Below are positions 9,829-21,941 of a stretch of DNA of 64,000 nt, in pieces. This DNA comes from Burkholderia ubonensis subsp. mesacidophila (GTDB lineage: Bacteria; Pseudomonadota; Gammaproteobacteria; Burkholderiales; Burkholderiaceae). A program made the position numbers and the translations under genes. Each line of letters starts with the position of its first letter. The stretch's first letter is position 1. The notes under the pieces are model-generated. The model was not told the DNA's origin and did not search any database. It saw only the letters and a program-made list of their open reading frames with translations. The stretch lies in assembly GCF_002097715.1 (NCBI RefSeq), contig NZ_CP020737.1, positions 3,348,001 through 3,412,000 on the forward strand, written 5' to 3'.

Positions 9829-10134
9829 TCAAGAACGCTGCAGGATCGCGTCGACCCGGCGGTCGAACGCACGATTCGCGCGCAGCACGTAGCACGCGGT
9901 CAGGCCGATCGCGACCAGGATGATCGCGATGCCCGCGGCGATCCCGACCGTCGTCGTCGCGCCGCGGTACAGCGGCGTCGCGAGCACGTGCGGCGCGAGC
10001 GCGACGAGCAGGATGAAGCCGTAGTACGTGGCGACCATCAGCGCCGTCAGCGTGAAGCTGAAGCGGCGCCGCGCGCGCACGAGTTGCTGGTAGTCGCGGC
10101 GCGCCGTGACCGATTCGATGACGGAAAGCTCCAT
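9829..10134 (-). CDS. DUF485 family membrane protein (YjcH-like)
   Basis: A 101-residue inner-membrane protein of the DUF485 family, which almost always precedes an ActP-type symporter and is thought to act as its small partner. Two hydrophobic helices lie at about 26-46 and 60-82. The N-terminus carries the family pattern DYQQLVRARRRFSF. The start at 10132-10134 is fixed by GGAG six bases away. Longer versions of this frame run into the preceding gene and are not real. It is about 97 bp downstream of the CoA-transferase gene and could share its transcript. Confidence 0.88.
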   Translation of the reverse strand: MELSVIESVTARRDYQQLVRARRRFSFTLTALMVATYYGFILLVALAPHVLATPLYRGATTTVGIAAGIAIILVAIGLTACYVLRANRAFDRRVDAILQRS

Positions 10135-10231
10135 GTTGTCTCCAATGTCTCCTCGTCGTTTCGCGAGGGTTGTCTTGTGGATGGCCGGCGCGCGATCCGA
10201 TCCGCCCGCGCCGCGGCGGCAAGAAAACGCG

Positions 10232-11437
10232 TTACACGATGCGGTCCGCATGCAGCCGCGCGACATCGTCGGCCGACATCCCGAGCCAGCCGCCGAGCAC
10301 CGCGTCCGTATCCGCACCGAGCACCGGCGGCGCGCCGCGCACCGGCAGCCGCGCACCGTCGAATCGATACGGCGGCGCGAGCACGTCGACGCCGCCCGCG
10401 ACCGGATGCGGCTGTCGCGTGACGAGCCCCGCGCGGGTCGCGCGCTCGGACGTCAGCGCTTCGTGCAGCCCGAGCACTTCGCCACACGGAATGCCCGCAT
10501 CGGCGAGCGCCGTCAGCAGCGTCGCGCGCGACCGGCGTGCGAGTTCGCGGCGAATCTCGGGCAGCAGATCGGCGCGATTCTCCGAGCGGCCGAGGTTGGT
10601 CTTGTAACGCGCGTCGGCCGCGAGATCGGGCCGCTCGATCGCATCGCAAAAGCGCGCGAACTGCGTGTTGTTGCCAACCGTGATCACGAGCGGGCCGTCG
10701 GCCGCGTCGAACACGCCGTACGGCACGATCGAAGGATGCGCGTTGCCGTAGCGCGGCGGGTCCTCGCCCATCAGCAACGCGTCGAGCCCGTAGTACGCGG
10801 TGATCATCAGCCCGCAGTCGAACAGCGCCATCTCGATGCGCCGCCCGCGCCCCGTCGCATGGCGCTCGTACAGCGCGGCCAGGATCGCCTGCGCCGAATA
10901 CATCCCGGTGAACAGGTCGACCGCCGCGACGCCGAACTTCAGCGGCGGCTGGCCGGCCTCGCCGTTCAGCGCCATCAGCCCGGCCTCGCCTTGTACGACG
11001 AGGTCGTAGCCGGGCCGCGCGGCCTCGGCGCCCGAACGGTCGTAGCCTGAGATCGCGCAGTGCACGAGGCGCGGATTCAGTTCGGCCAGCGCGTCGTAGC
11101 CGAGGCCGAGCTTTTCCGCGCCGCCAAACTTGAAGTTGTGGATCAGCACATCGGCCTGCGCGGCCAGCTCGCGCGCGACGCGCTGCCCGGCTTCCGTCTG
11201 CAGGTCGACGCAGATCGACCGCTTGCTGCGGTTCACGCTGTTGAAATACGTGGTCTCGGTGTCTCCGATCCGCAGCCCCCAGTCGCGCGTGTCGTCGCCG
11301 CGCGCCGGATGCTCGACCTTGATCACTTCCGCGCCGAAATCGGCGAGCACCATCGCGCACCACGGGCCCGCGAGCACACGCGAGAAATCGAGCACCTTCA
11401 CACCGGCCAGCGGCAACGCGCGCGGTTCGTTCGTCAT
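10232..11437 (-). CDS. CaiB/BaiF family (class III) CoA-transferase
   Basis: A 401-residue class III CoA-transferase. These enzymes move CoA between carboxylic acids through an aspartyl-CoA thioester. The N-terminal motif VLDFSRVLAGPWCAMVLADFGAEVIKVE is split by a Rossmann-like fold, and the catalytic aspartate is D174 in GVAAVDLFTG. The start at 11435-11437 follows GGAG by 6 nt. It is the last gene of the operon FadB-like, acyl-CoA dehydrogenase 1, acyl-CoA dehydrogenase 2, CoA-transferase. It is therefore the likely activating enzyme that makes the CoA ester entering the pathway. The acid itself is unknown. Confidence 0.9.
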   Translation of the reverse strand: MTNEPRALPLAGVKVLDFSRVLAGPWCAMVLADFGAEVIKVEHPARGDDTRDWGLRIGDTETTYFNSVNRSKRSICVDLQTEAGQRVARELAAQADVLIHNFKFGGAEKLGLGYDALAELNPRLVHCAISGYDRSGAEAARPGYDLVVQGEAGLMALNGEAGQPPLKFGVAAVDLFTGMYSAQAILAALYERHATGRGRRIEMALFDCGLMITAYYGLDALLMGEDPPRYGNAHPSIVPYGVFDAADGPLVITVGNNTQFARFCDAIERPDLAADARYKTNLGRSENRADLLPEIRRELARRSRATLLTALADAGIPCGEVLGLHEALTSERATRAGLVTRQPHPVAGGVDVLAPPYRFDGARLPVRGAPPVLGADTDAVLGGWLGMSADDVARLHADRIV

Positions 11438-11468
11438 CCTTGTCTCCTCCATTCGCGTTATGCGCTTT

Positions 11469-12599
11469 TTACTGTTTCGACAACGCGATGTAGCGCGCGA
11501 GATGGTGATCCTCGTCGCCGAGCTGGTGATCGATCATCACGAGACGTTTCGCGTAATGCGACAGCGGCAGCTCCCACGTCATCCCGATCCCGCCGTGCAA
11601 CTGGATGCTCTCTTCCGCGACCAGCGTGCCGATCCGGCCAATGCTGTACTTGGCTGCCGCGAGCGCGCGTTCGCGTGTCACGCGCGGCGCATCGAGCTGC
11701 GCGGCCGCGTTGATCACCGCCGAGCGCGCCTGCTCGACTTCGAGCAGCAGGTCGGCCATCCGGTGCTGCAGCGCCTGGAAGCTGCCGATCGGCATCCCGA
11801 ACTGCTTGCGCGTGCGCAGGTAGTCCAATGTGTGTTCCTTCGCGACGTCCATCGCGCCGAGCGCTTCGGCCGACAGCGCGAGCAGCCCGTAGCCGAGCAC
11901 GTGTTCGAGCAATGCCGCGCCCTGGTGCGGATCGCCGAGCGCCGCGCCGGCCGGCAGCGCGACGCGATCGAAGCGCACTTCCGCCGCGCGGCCGCCGTCG
12001 ATCTTCCGGTAATCGCGCAATGACACGCCCGGCGCATCCGCCGGCACGACGAACAGGCCGATGCCGTCCGTATCGTCGTCGCTGCCGGCCGTGCGCGCGG
12101 ACACGACGAAGAACGCCGCCTGCGCGGCCTGGTCGACGATGCCCTTCGCGCCCGTCAGGGCCCAGCCGTCGCCGTGCCGCTCCGCGCGCGTGCGCACGGT
12201 GGTCAGTTCGTAATGTGAGCCCGGCTCGTCGTGAGCGAACGCGGCGCTTGCGCTGCCGTCGATCAGCGCGGCGAGCTTCGCGCGATGCGCGTCGCCGCCG
12301 GCCAGCGCGAGCGCGCGGCCCGCGAGCAGCGCGCCGAGGAACGGCTCGACGACGAGCCCGCGCCCGAGGCATTCGAACACGACCGCGATGTCGAAGCCCG
12401 CGCCGCCGAAGCCGCCGTCGGCTTCGGGAAACAGCGCGCCGATCGCGCCGAGTTCGGCGAAGCGTTCCCACATCGTCCGGTCGAAGCCGGCCGCCGATTG
12501 CGCGATGCGGTCGCGCACCGGGAACGCGTACTGTTCGGCGATGAAGCGGTTCAGCGTGTCCGCCAGCATCCGGCGGTCTTCGGTATGTCGAAAGTCCAT
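11469..12599 (-). CDS. Acyl-CoA dehydrogenase, small-subunit type (PimD-like)
   Basis: A 376-residue FAD-dependent acyl-CoA dehydrogenase. It begins MDFRHTEDRRML and has the C-terminal family signature ESIQLHGGIGMTWELPLSHY. The central FAD segment is divergent (HDEPGSHYELTTV, where most members have a SEPxxGSD pattern). This is typical of the second subunit in heteromeric dehydrogenases such as pimeloyl-CoA dehydrogenase PimCD. AAGGA stands 6 nt before the ATG, and only 9 bp separate it from the preceding dehydrogenase gene. Pairing with that gene product is inferred from adjacency and the two different types. The substrate is probably a medium-chain acyl- or dicarboxyl-CoA. Confidence 0.87.
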   Translation of the reverse strand: MDFRHTEDRRMLADTLNRFIAEQYAFPVRDRIAQSAAGFDRTMWERFAELGAIGALFPEADGGFGGAGFDIAVVFECLGRGLVVEPFLGALLAGRALALAGGDAHRAKLAALIDGSASAAFAHDEPGSHYELTTVRTRAERHGDGWALTGAKGIVDQAAQAAFFVVSARTAGSDDDTDGIGLFVVPADAPGVSLRDYRKIDGGRAAEVRFDRVALPAGAALGDPHQGAALLEHVLGYGLLALSAEALGAMDVAKEHTLDYLRTRKQFGMPIGSFQALQHRMADLLLEVEQARSAVINAAAQLDAPRVTRERALAAAKYSIGRIGTLVAEESIQLHGGIGMTWELPLSHYAKRLVMIDHQLGDEDHHLARYIALSKQ

Positions 12600-12608
12600 C
12601 AGCGTTCC

Positions 12609-13817
12609 TTACAAGCCGAGCATCATCTTCGCGATGATGTTCTTCTGGATCTCGTTCGAGCCGCCGAAGATCGACAGCTTGCGGTTGTTGAAGTACTGCA
12701 GCGCGGCGCTCGCGGCCTCTTCCGGCCCGACCGGCTCGCCGTCGTAACCGGCGTCGAGCGCTTCGTCGACGAACGGCTGCGCATACGGCCCCATCGCGCG
12801 CCGCATCAGCGCGGTGATCTCCTGGCGGATCTGCGTGCCGCGGATCTTCAGCATCGAGCTTTCCGCGCCCGGTGCGCCGCCGCCCGCCACCGCGGCCAGC
12901 ACGCGCAGGTTGGTCGTCTTCATGTTGTCGAGCTCGATCTCGACGCGCGCGACGCGCGCCGCGAAGAACGGATCGTCGGCGAGCGGCCGGCCGTTCTTGC
13001 GCACCTTCGCGGCGACCGCGCGCAGCCGGTCGAGCGCGGCCGTCGAGAAGCCGACGCCCGCGATGTTGGTGCGCTCGTAGGTCAGCAGGTATTTCGCATA
13101 GGTCCAGCCGCGGTTCTCCTCGCCGACGAGGTTCTCGACCGGCACGCGCACGTCGGTGAAGAACACCTCGTTCACCTCGTGCTCGCCGTCGAGCGTGACG
13201 ATCGGGCGTACCTCGACGCCGGGCGTGTTCATGTCGATCAGCAGGAAGCTGATGCCTTCCTGCTTGCGCACGTCGGTCGCGGTGCGCACGAGGCAGAAGA
13301 TCATGTTCGCGTAGTGGCCGAGCGTGGTCCACGTCTTCTGGCCGTTGACGACGTAGTGGTTGCCCTGTGCATCGACGCCCCGCACCGCGCTCGTCTTCAC
13401 CGCCGCGAGGTCCGAGCCCGCGCCCGGTTCCGAGTAGCCCTGGCACCACCAGTCCGACCCGTCGAGAATGCGCGGCAGCCAGTAGCGCTGCTGCGCGTCG
13501 CTGCCGTACTTGATCAGCACCGGGCCGAGCATGTTCACGCCGAACGGCACGATGCGCGGCGCGCCCGCGAGCGCGCACTCGTTGTCGAACAGGAACTTCT
13601 GCGCGACGCTCCAGCCGGGGCCGCCGAACTCGCGCGGCCAGTGGCTCGCGAGCCAGCCGCGCGCGTGGAGGATTGCGTGCCATTCGCGCATGTCGTCGCG
13701 CGTCAGGCGCAGCCCGCCCTTCACCTTGCGGGAAATGCGTTCGGGAAGCTGCTCATGCAGGAAGCGCTGCACGTCGGCGCGAAACGCCTCTTCTTCGGGA
13801 GTGAAATTGAGATCCAT
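12609..13817 (-). CDS. Acyl-CoA dehydrogenase, large-subunit type (PimC-like)
   Basis: A 402-residue acyl-CoA dehydrogenase with the full set of family signatures: N-terminal helical domain (MDLNFTPEEEAFRADV), FAD-binding CQGYSEPGAGSDLA, and C-terminal FGGSNEIQKNIIAKMMLGL. It introduces the trans-2 double bond into acyl-CoA and passes electrons to ETF. The extended loop after the FAD motif and the YERTNIAGVG helix resemble the PimC/large-subunit group found together with a PimD-like partner, as here. A 30-bp gap separates it from the FadB-like gene upstream. Confidence is high for the family and moderate for the PimC subgroup. Confidence 0.9.
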   Translation of the reverse strand: MDLNFTPEEEAFRADVQRFLHEQLPERISRKVKGGLRLTRDDMREWHAILHARGWLASHWPREFGGPGWSVAQKFLFDNECALAGAPRIVPFGVNMLGPVLIKYGSDAQQRYWLPRILDGSDWWCQGYSEPGAGSDLAAVKTSAVRGVDAQGNHYVVNGQKTWTTLGHYANMIFCLVRTATDVRKQEGISFLLIDMNTPGVEVRPIVTLDGEHEVNEVFFTDVRVPVENLVGEENRGWTYAKYLLTYERTNIAGVGFSTAALDRLRAVAAKVRKNGRPLADDPFFAARVARVEIELDNMKTTNLRVLAAVAGGGAPGAESSMLKIRGTQIRQEITALMRRAMGPYAQPFVDEALDAGYDGEPVGPEEAASAALQYFNNRKLSIFGGSNEIQKNIIAKMMLGL

Positions 13818-13847
13818 CGGGTATCCGTAATGAATTCGGGGCGACGT

Positions 13848-15974
<2,127 letters not shown>

Positions 15975-16036
15975 CGTGTCTCGGGTCCCATCGAAAACGG
16001 TAAAGGTCTCCGGCGAGCCGCCGGGTATGACACGAT

Positions 16037-16052
16037 TCTCGATTGATCGAGA
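16037..16052. promoter_or_regulatory. Palindrome in the beta-oxidation/LysR divergent region
   Basis: TCTCGAT-TG-ATCGAGA is a perfect 7-bp dyad located between the two divergent starts. It is followed 4 bp later by ATTGACA (16056-16062), which faces TGTCAAAT (16085-16092). These are candidate LysR operator half-sites; assignment is inference. Confidence 0.35.
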
Positions 16053-16097
16053 TTCATTGACAATTCCAGCGCGCTTTAACAAGCTGTCAAATCCGGC

Positions 16098-16126
16098 TTG
16101 ACACTGAATGCTTGCGAACCATTAAC
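16098..16126 (+). promoter_or_regulatory. Sigma-70 promoter of the LysR regulator gene
   Basis: TTGACA at 16098-16103 and ATTAAC at 16121-16126, spaced by exactly 17 bp, with the start codon 25 bp further on. The -35 is perfect and the -10 is weak. Confidence 0.5.
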
Positions 16127-16151
16127 AGGGCGCGATGAGGAGACCTTCGAC

Positions 16152-17114
16152 ATGGACCTGAACGCGCTGACGCTGCTCGTCGAGATTCTCGACGCCGGCA
16201 ATCTCAGCAAGGCCGCGCAGCGGCTGAAGATGAGCCGTGCGAACGTCAGCTACCGGCTCAACCAGCTCGAGCGCTCGATCGGCCAGCAGCTCGTGCGGCG
16301 CACGACGCGCCGCATCGAGCCGACCGAGATCGGCCTGAAGCTCTACGAGCACGGCCGGCGCATTCGCAACGAGCTGCTCGCCGCGCAGGAGTCGGTGACG
16401 ACGCTCGGCCAGGACCTGCAGGGCCGCGTGCGGCTGTCGGTGCCGAGCGGCTACGGGCAGCTCGTGATGTCGGAATGGCTGCTCGCGTTCAAGCGGCTGC
16501 ATCCGGGCATCGTGCTCGACGTCGTGTTCGAGAACCGCGTCGAGGACCTCGTGCGCGACGAGGTCGACATCGCGATCCGCGTGATGTCCGAGCCGCCGCA
16601 GAACCTCGTCGCGCGCGACATGGGCGCGGTGCGCTACGTCGCGTGCGCGTCGCCCGCGTTCGCGGCCGCGCACGGGATGCCGGCGAGCCTCGACGCGCTG
16701 GCGGGCGCGCCCGTGATCACCGCGACGGTAATGGGACGGCAGCTGCGCATCGCCGCGTATCTCGGCGACGAGCGCCACGAGGTGCTGCTCGAGCCGACGC
16801 TGATCTCCGAGAACTTCCTGTTCCTGCGGCAGGCGATCCTCGCCGGGCTCGGCGTCGGCATCGTGCCGGACTACGTCGTGCACGACGACGCGCGGCGCGG
16901 CGCGGTCGTCACGTCGCTCGACGCGTACCGGCTGTCCATCTTCGGCACGCACATGTACATGCTCTACATGCCGAACCGGCATCACACGCGCGCGACCGCG
17001 ACGTTCATAGAGTTCGTCCTCGAACAGGCCGGAAAGACCGGCCGGGGCGGGCCCGACGCGCTGCGTCAGGGTTTCCTGTCGGATGACAACCCGCGCACGG
17101 CGCGGCGACAATAG
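16152..17114 (+). CDS. LysR-type transcriptional regulator
   Basis: A 320-residue LysR regulator. The N-terminal winged HTH (about 5-65) reads AGNLSKAAQRLKMSRANVSYRLNQLE across two helices. It is followed by the linker and a substrate-binding domain (about 92-300) with VRLSVPSGYGQLVMSEWL. The ATG at 16152 follows GGAG by 9 nt; the open frame extends 54 bp upstream but includes the promoter. It is divergent from the beta-oxidation operon with a 177-bp shared region rich in dyads, so it probably controls that operon and itself. The inducer is unknown. The C-terminal 30 residues are arginine/glycine-rich and probably disordered. Confidence 0.9.
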   Translation: MDLNALTLLVEILDAGNLSKAAQRLKMSRANVSYRLNQLERSIGQQLVRRTTRRIEPTEIGLKLYEHGRRIRNELLAAQESVTTLGQDLQGRVRLSVPSGYGQLVMSEWLLAFKRLHPGIVLDVVFENRVEDLVRDEVDIAIRVMSEPPQNLVARDMGAVRYVACASPAFAAAHGMPASLDALAGAPVITATVMGRQLRIAAYLGDERHEVLLEPTLISENFLFLRQAILAGLGVGIVPDYVVHDDARRGAVVTSLDAYRLSIFGTHMYMLYMPNRHHTRATATFIEFVLEQAGKTGRGGPDALRQGFLSDDNPRTARRQ

Positions 17115-17185
17115 CCCGCCGGAGCCTGCCGCTCCCTGTCGTTCCCTGTTGCGCCGTTTCAGCATTCACTCCTGCCGAGGGTTCA

Positions 17186-19066
17186 ATGTCCGACCGGATT
17201 CGTCCGCGCCCGCGCGCCTGGGCGACGCTTGCCGCCGCCGCCGCGCTCGTCGCGCTCAATGCCGCCTGCACGTCCCCCGTGCCGCCCGCCGGCGCCGCCG
17301 CCAGCACCACCGCACCCGTTGCCGCATCCAGCCCCGTCGCGCCTGCCGCGCACGCGCCCGAACTGTCGTCGGGCTGGGCCGACAAGCCGGGCTGGACCGC
17401 GCAGCACGACATGATCGCGGCCGCGAATCCGCTCGCGGCGCAAGCCGGCTACACGATGCTGAAGGCCGGCGGCACCGCGATCGACGCGGCGATCGCGACG
17501 CAGATGGTGCTCGCGCTCGTCGAGCCGCAATCGTCGGGCATCGGCGGCGGCGCGTTCATGCTGTATTTCGACGGCAAGGCGACGCAGGCGTACGACGGCC
17601 GCGAAACCGCGCCGGCCGCCGCCACCGACCGCTTGTTCTACGGCCCGACCGGCCAGCCGATGAGCTTCTACGAAGGCGTCGTCGGCGGGCGTTCGGTCGG
17701 CGCGCCGGGCGTGCTGCGGATGCTGGAGGCCGCGCATCGCGCGCATGGCAGGCTGCCGTGGCGGCGGCTGTTCCAGCCGGCGATCGCCCTTGCGCAGCAC
17801 GGCTTCACGATCAGCCCGCGGCTCGCGACGCTGATCGCGAACGACCGCTATCTGATGAAGGACCCGGCCGCGCGCGCGTATTTCTACAACCCGGACGGCA
17901 CGCCGAAGGCGGCCGGCACGGTCCTCAAGAACCCGGCGCTCGCGGTCGTGCTGCGCCAGATCGCCGATCACGGCGCGAACGCGTTCTACACCGGCGCGAT
18001 CGCGCGCGACATCGTCGCCAAGGTCAGGAAGCATCCGGCCAACCCGGGCCTGCTGTCGCTGCAGGACCTCGCACGCTACAAGGCGAAGGTGCGCGAGCCG
18101 CTGTGCGCGGATTACCGCCGCTCGATCGTCTGCGGGATGCCGCCGCCGTCGTCGGGCGGCCTCGCGATCGCGCAGATGCTCGGCATTCTCGAGGCGATGC
18201 CCGACTGGCAGCAGATCGGCGCGCAGAAGCCGGTGCGCAACGACGTCGGCTTCGAGCCGACGCCGTTCGCCGCGCACCTGTTCAGCGAGGCCGGGCGCCT
18301 CGCGTATGCGGACCGCGCGCGCTACGTCGCCGATCCGGACTTCGTGCCGCTGCCGGGCGGCAACTGGGCGAGCCTCGTCGACAAGTCGTATCTCGCGCAG
18401 CGCGCGCGGCTGATCGGCGACGGCAGCATGGGCGCCGCGCAGGCCGGCACGCCGCAGGGCGCGGCGCTCGCGATGGCCGACGACCGCAGCCCCGAGCTGC
18501 CGTCGACCTCCGACATCGCGATCGTCGACCGCCACGGGCAGGCGCTGTCGATGACGACAAGCGTCGAGGATGCGTTCGGCTCGCGCATGATGGTGCGCGG
18601 CTTCATGCTGAACAACCAGCTCACCGATTTCTCGTTCGTGTCGAGCGAGAACGGCCGGCCGGTCGCGAACCGCGTGCAGGCCGGCAAGCGGCCGCGCTCG
18701 TCGATGTCGCCGGAGCTCGTGTTCGACAGGAAGACGAAGCAGGTCACGCTGATCGTCGGCTCCGCGGGCGGGCCGGCGATCATCAACCACGTCGCGAAAG
18801 CGCTGGTCGGCGTGCTCGACTGGGGGATGACGATGCAGCAGGCGATCGCGCTGCCGAACTTCGGGTCGATGAACGGGCCGACGCAGCTCGAGCGCGGCCG
18901 CGTATCCGACACGCTCGTCGACGCGCTGAAGGGACGCGGCCACACCGTGCAGGTCGTCGAGATGAACTCGGGGCTGCAGGGCATCCAGCGGCTGAACGTG
19001 CAGGGGCAAACGGTGTGGTTCGGCGGCGCCGATCCGCGGCGCGAGGGGATTGCGATGGGGGATTGA
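17186..19066 (+). CDS. ggt: Gamma-glutamyltransferase (lipoprotein-type)
   Basis: A 626-residue gamma-glutamyltranspeptidase, an N-terminal nucleophile hydrolase that cleaves glutathione and other gamma-glutamyl amides in the periplasm. The N-terminus is a signal peptide ending in lipobox LNAAC (Cys28), so the enzyme is probably membrane-tethered. The large-subunit part shows GGTAIDAAIATQMVLALVEP and GIGGGAFM. Autoprocessing should free Thr441 in LPSTSDIAIVD as the nucleophile of the small subunit. GSAGGP and LNNQLTDFSF follow as in the family. GAGG lies 6 nt before the ATG. It converges on the tauC-like gene 26 bp away. A link between glutathione turnover and the sulfonate importer is only contextual. 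Confidence 0.94.
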   Translation: MSDRIRPRPRAWATLAAAAALVALNAACTSPVPPAGAAASTTAPVAASSPVAPAAHAPELSSGWADKPGWTAQHDMIAAANPLAAQAGYTMLKAGGTAIDAAIATQMVLALVEPQSSGIGGGAFMLYFDGKATQAYDGRETAPAAATDRLFYGPTGQPMSFYEGVVGGRSVGAPGVLRMLEAAHRAHGRLPWRRLFQPAIALAQHGFTISPRLATLIANDRYLMKDPAARAYFYNPDGTPKAAGTVLKNPALAVVLRQIADHGANAFYTGAIARDIVAKVRKHPANPGLLSLQDLARYKAKVREPLCADYRRSIVCGMPPPSSGGLAIAQMLGILEAMPDWQQIGAQKPVRNDVGFEPTPFAAHLFSEAGRLAYADRARYVADPDFVPLPGGNWASLVDKSYLAQRARLIGDGSMGAAQAGTPQGAALAMADDRSPELPSTSDIAIVDRHGQALSMTTSVEDAFGSRMMVRGFMLNNQLTDFSFVSSENGRPVANRVQAGKRPRSSMSPELVFDRKTKQVTLIVGSAGGPAIINHVAKALVGVLDWGMTMQQAIALPNFGSMNGPTQLERGRVSDTLVDALKGRGHTVQVVEMNSGLQGIQRLNVQGQTVWFGGADPRREGIAMGD

Positions 19067-19092
19067 GCGGACGACGCGCACGCGTCACGCGC

Positions 19093-19995
19093 TTACCCCC
19101 TGCCCTTCCACGGCACGACCCGCCGCTCGACCCAGCGCATCCCGAGGTCGAACAGCCACGCGATCGCGCCGATGATCAGGATGCCCATCACGACGATGTC
19201 GGTGCGCAGGAAGCTCGATGCATTCAGCACCATCTGCCCGAGCCCGGCCGTCGCGGCGACCATCTCGGCCGCGACGAGCGTCGTCCAGCCGAAGCCGATC
19301 GCGATCCGCAGCCCGGTGAGGACTTCCGGCAGCGCGGCGGGCAGCACCACGTGCCGCACGATCTGCGCGAAGCTGCCGCCGAGCGAATACGCGGCGTTGA
19401 TCTGCTCGACCGTCGCGGCCCGCACGCCCGCGCGCGCCGCCATCGCGACCGGCGCGAAGCACGCGAGGAAGATCACGACGAGCTTCGCGGTCTCGTCGAT
19501 CCCGAACCAGATCACGACGAGCGGCAGGTACGCGAGCGGCGGCAGCGGCCGGTAGAACTCCAGCAGCGGATCGAGCACGCCGCGCGCGACGCGGCTCACG
19601 CCCATCAGGATGCCGGCCGGCACGCCGAACGCGGTCGCCAGCACGAACGCGCCGAACACGCGCGCGGCGCTCCACAGCAGATGCTCGGACAGCGGCAGCC
19701 CACCCTGGATGCGGCCGTGCCACGCGTCGACGAACGCCGTCCATACCGCTTCCGGCGCGGGCAGGAACAGCGGCGGCAGCCATTGCCGGTGCGTCGCGAC
19801 CCACCACAGCACGGCGAGCGCCGCGACCGTCGCCGCGCTCAGCACGCCCGTCTTCCCCTGCCCCGGCAACCGGTAGCGGCGCGATGCGCGAGCGGGCCGG
19901 GCGGCGGCAGCGAAGGCGCGCGGCGACGCGGTGCGATCGTCCTGCTCGAAACCGGCGGCCGCGCGATCGGCCGCCCACGAATCCTGTGTGCTCAT
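19093..19995 (-). CDS. tauC: Taurine/sulfonate ABC transporter permease
   Basis: A 300-residue BPD-type ABC permease of the TauC/SsuC family. A basic, disordered N-terminus of about 50 residues precedes six or so membrane helices. The EAA loop reads INAAYSLGGSFAQIVRHVVLPAALPEVLTG, here broken by the family-typical LGGS. The start at 19993-19995 has AGGA 5 nt upstream. It is the last gene of a three-gene importer (tauA, tauB, tauC), 71 bp after tauB. The longer frame upstream overlaps tauB and is a shadow. No tauD dioxygenase follows, so the sulfonate must be desulfonated by an enzyme encoded elsewhere. Confidence 0.9.
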   Translation of the reverse strand: MSTQDSWAADRAAAGFEQDDRTASPRAFAAAARPARASRRYRLPGQGKTGVLSAATVAALAVLWWVATHRQWLPPLFLPAPEAVWTAFVDAWHGRIQGGLPLSEHLLWSAARVFGAFVLATAFGVPAGILMGVSRVARGVLDPLLEFYRPLPPLAYLPLVVIWFGIDETAKLVVIFLACFAPVAMAARAGVRAATVEQINAAYSLGGSFAQIVRHVVLPAALPEVLTGLRIAIGFGWTTLVAAEMVAATAGLGQMVLNASSFLRTDIVVMGILIIGAIAWLFDLGMRWVERRVVPWKGRG

Positions 19996-20066
19996 GCTGT
20001 CCTGCCTGTGCAAAGTACCGTACCGACCGCGCCCGCTGGACGCGCCCTGCCGCGCCAGCTCGCGCA

Positions 20067-20915
<849 letters not shown>

Positions 20916-21941
20916 TCAGCGCGCGGCTTTCTGCACGAACTGCGGATCGACGCCGACCGAGTAGTCGGCGAGCACCGTCTGGATCGTGCCCTGCGATTTC
21001 AGGAACGCGGCCGTCGCCGCGAGCGACTTCGCGGCGCCCGACTGCGCGCCGCCGCCGAGCCACGTCGGCGACGCCTGCTCGGCGGGCGTCGGGAATGCGT
21101 AGAGCGCGAGGCTCGCCGGCACGTCCTGCGCGTTCGCGCCGGACACCTTCGCGACGGCCGCGACCGGCGGCGAACCGACCTTCCATGCGGCGGCGTGCGC
21201 GCGGTAATCGGCGTCAGCCGCCGCGAGCACCTTGACGAAGCGCGTGACGAACTCGGGGTTGTCGCGCGCGAACTTGCGGCTCACGACGAAGCCGTCGAAG
21301 GTGGCCTTGCCGCTCTGCTTCGCGACCTGGCCGGATGTCGTCAGCACCGTGCCGGACTGCTTGACCTTCGCGAGCACCGGATCCCAGATGTAGGTCGCGT
21401 CGATGTCGCCGCGCGTCCAGGCCGCCGCGACTTCGGGCGGGCGCAGGTTGACGATCTTCACGTCGTTCGGGTTGACGCCCGCGGCCTGCAGCGCGACGAG
21501 CGTGTGGAAGTGCGACGTCGACACGAACGGCACGCCGATCTTCCTGCCCTTGAGCGCGGCGACGCTCGTCACGCCGGAGCCGTTGCGCGCGACGAGCGCT
21601 TCGGCATCGTTGATGTTGTCGAGTATCCAGAACAGCGAGATGTCGAGCCCCTGCGACAGGCCGGCCGCGATCGGGCTCGAGCCGGCCTCGCCGAGCTGCA
21701 CCGAGTCCGACGCTAGCGCGCGGATCACGTCCGCGCCGCTGTCGAGCTTGCGGAACGTGACCTTGTAGCCGGTTGCCTTCTCGACCTCGCCGCTCGCCTG
21801 CGCGTAGCGCCACGGCACGACCATGTCCTGGTAGGCGATCACGACCTCGCGCGATTCGGCGTGCGCCGCGCCGGGCGCGGCAAAGGCGGCGAGCGCGGTC
21901 AGCGCGGCAGCGGCGCGGCGGATGAGGCTGAAACGGGGCAT
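20916..21941 (-). CDS. tauA: Taurine ABC transporter substrate-binding protein
   Basis: A 341-residue periplasmic binding protein of the TauA type. The signal peptide ends AAPGAAHA-ES (about residue 25). The mature part follows the TauA pattern: VVIAYQDMVVPWRYAQ, LDSGADVIRALASDSVQLGEAGSSPIA, and FWILDNINDAEALVAR. This closeness favours taurine over other sulfonates. The ATG at 21939-21941 has AAGGAG 6 nt upstream; an in-frame ATG six codons earlier lacks a comparable site. It is the first gene of tauABC. Expression is expected to be sulfur-starvation controlled (CysB-type in related bacteria), but I cannot identify a site with confidence. Confidence 0.93.
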   Translation of the reverse strand: MPRFSLIRRAAAALTALAAFAAPGAAHAESREVVIAYQDMVVPWRYAQASGEVEKATGYKVTFRKLDSGADVIRALASDSVQLGEAGSSPIAAGLSQGLDISLFWILDNINDAEALVARNGSGVTSVAALKGRKIGVPFVSTSHFHTLVALQAAGVNPNDVKIVNLRPPEVAAAWTRGDIDATYIWDPVLAKVKQSGTVLTTSGQVAKQSGKATFDGFVVSRKFARDNPEFVTRFVKVLAAADADYRAHAAAWKVGSPPVAAVAKVSGANAQDVPASLALYAFPTPAEQASPTWLGGGAQSGAAKSLAATAAFLKSQGTIQTVLADYSVGVDPQFVQKAAR

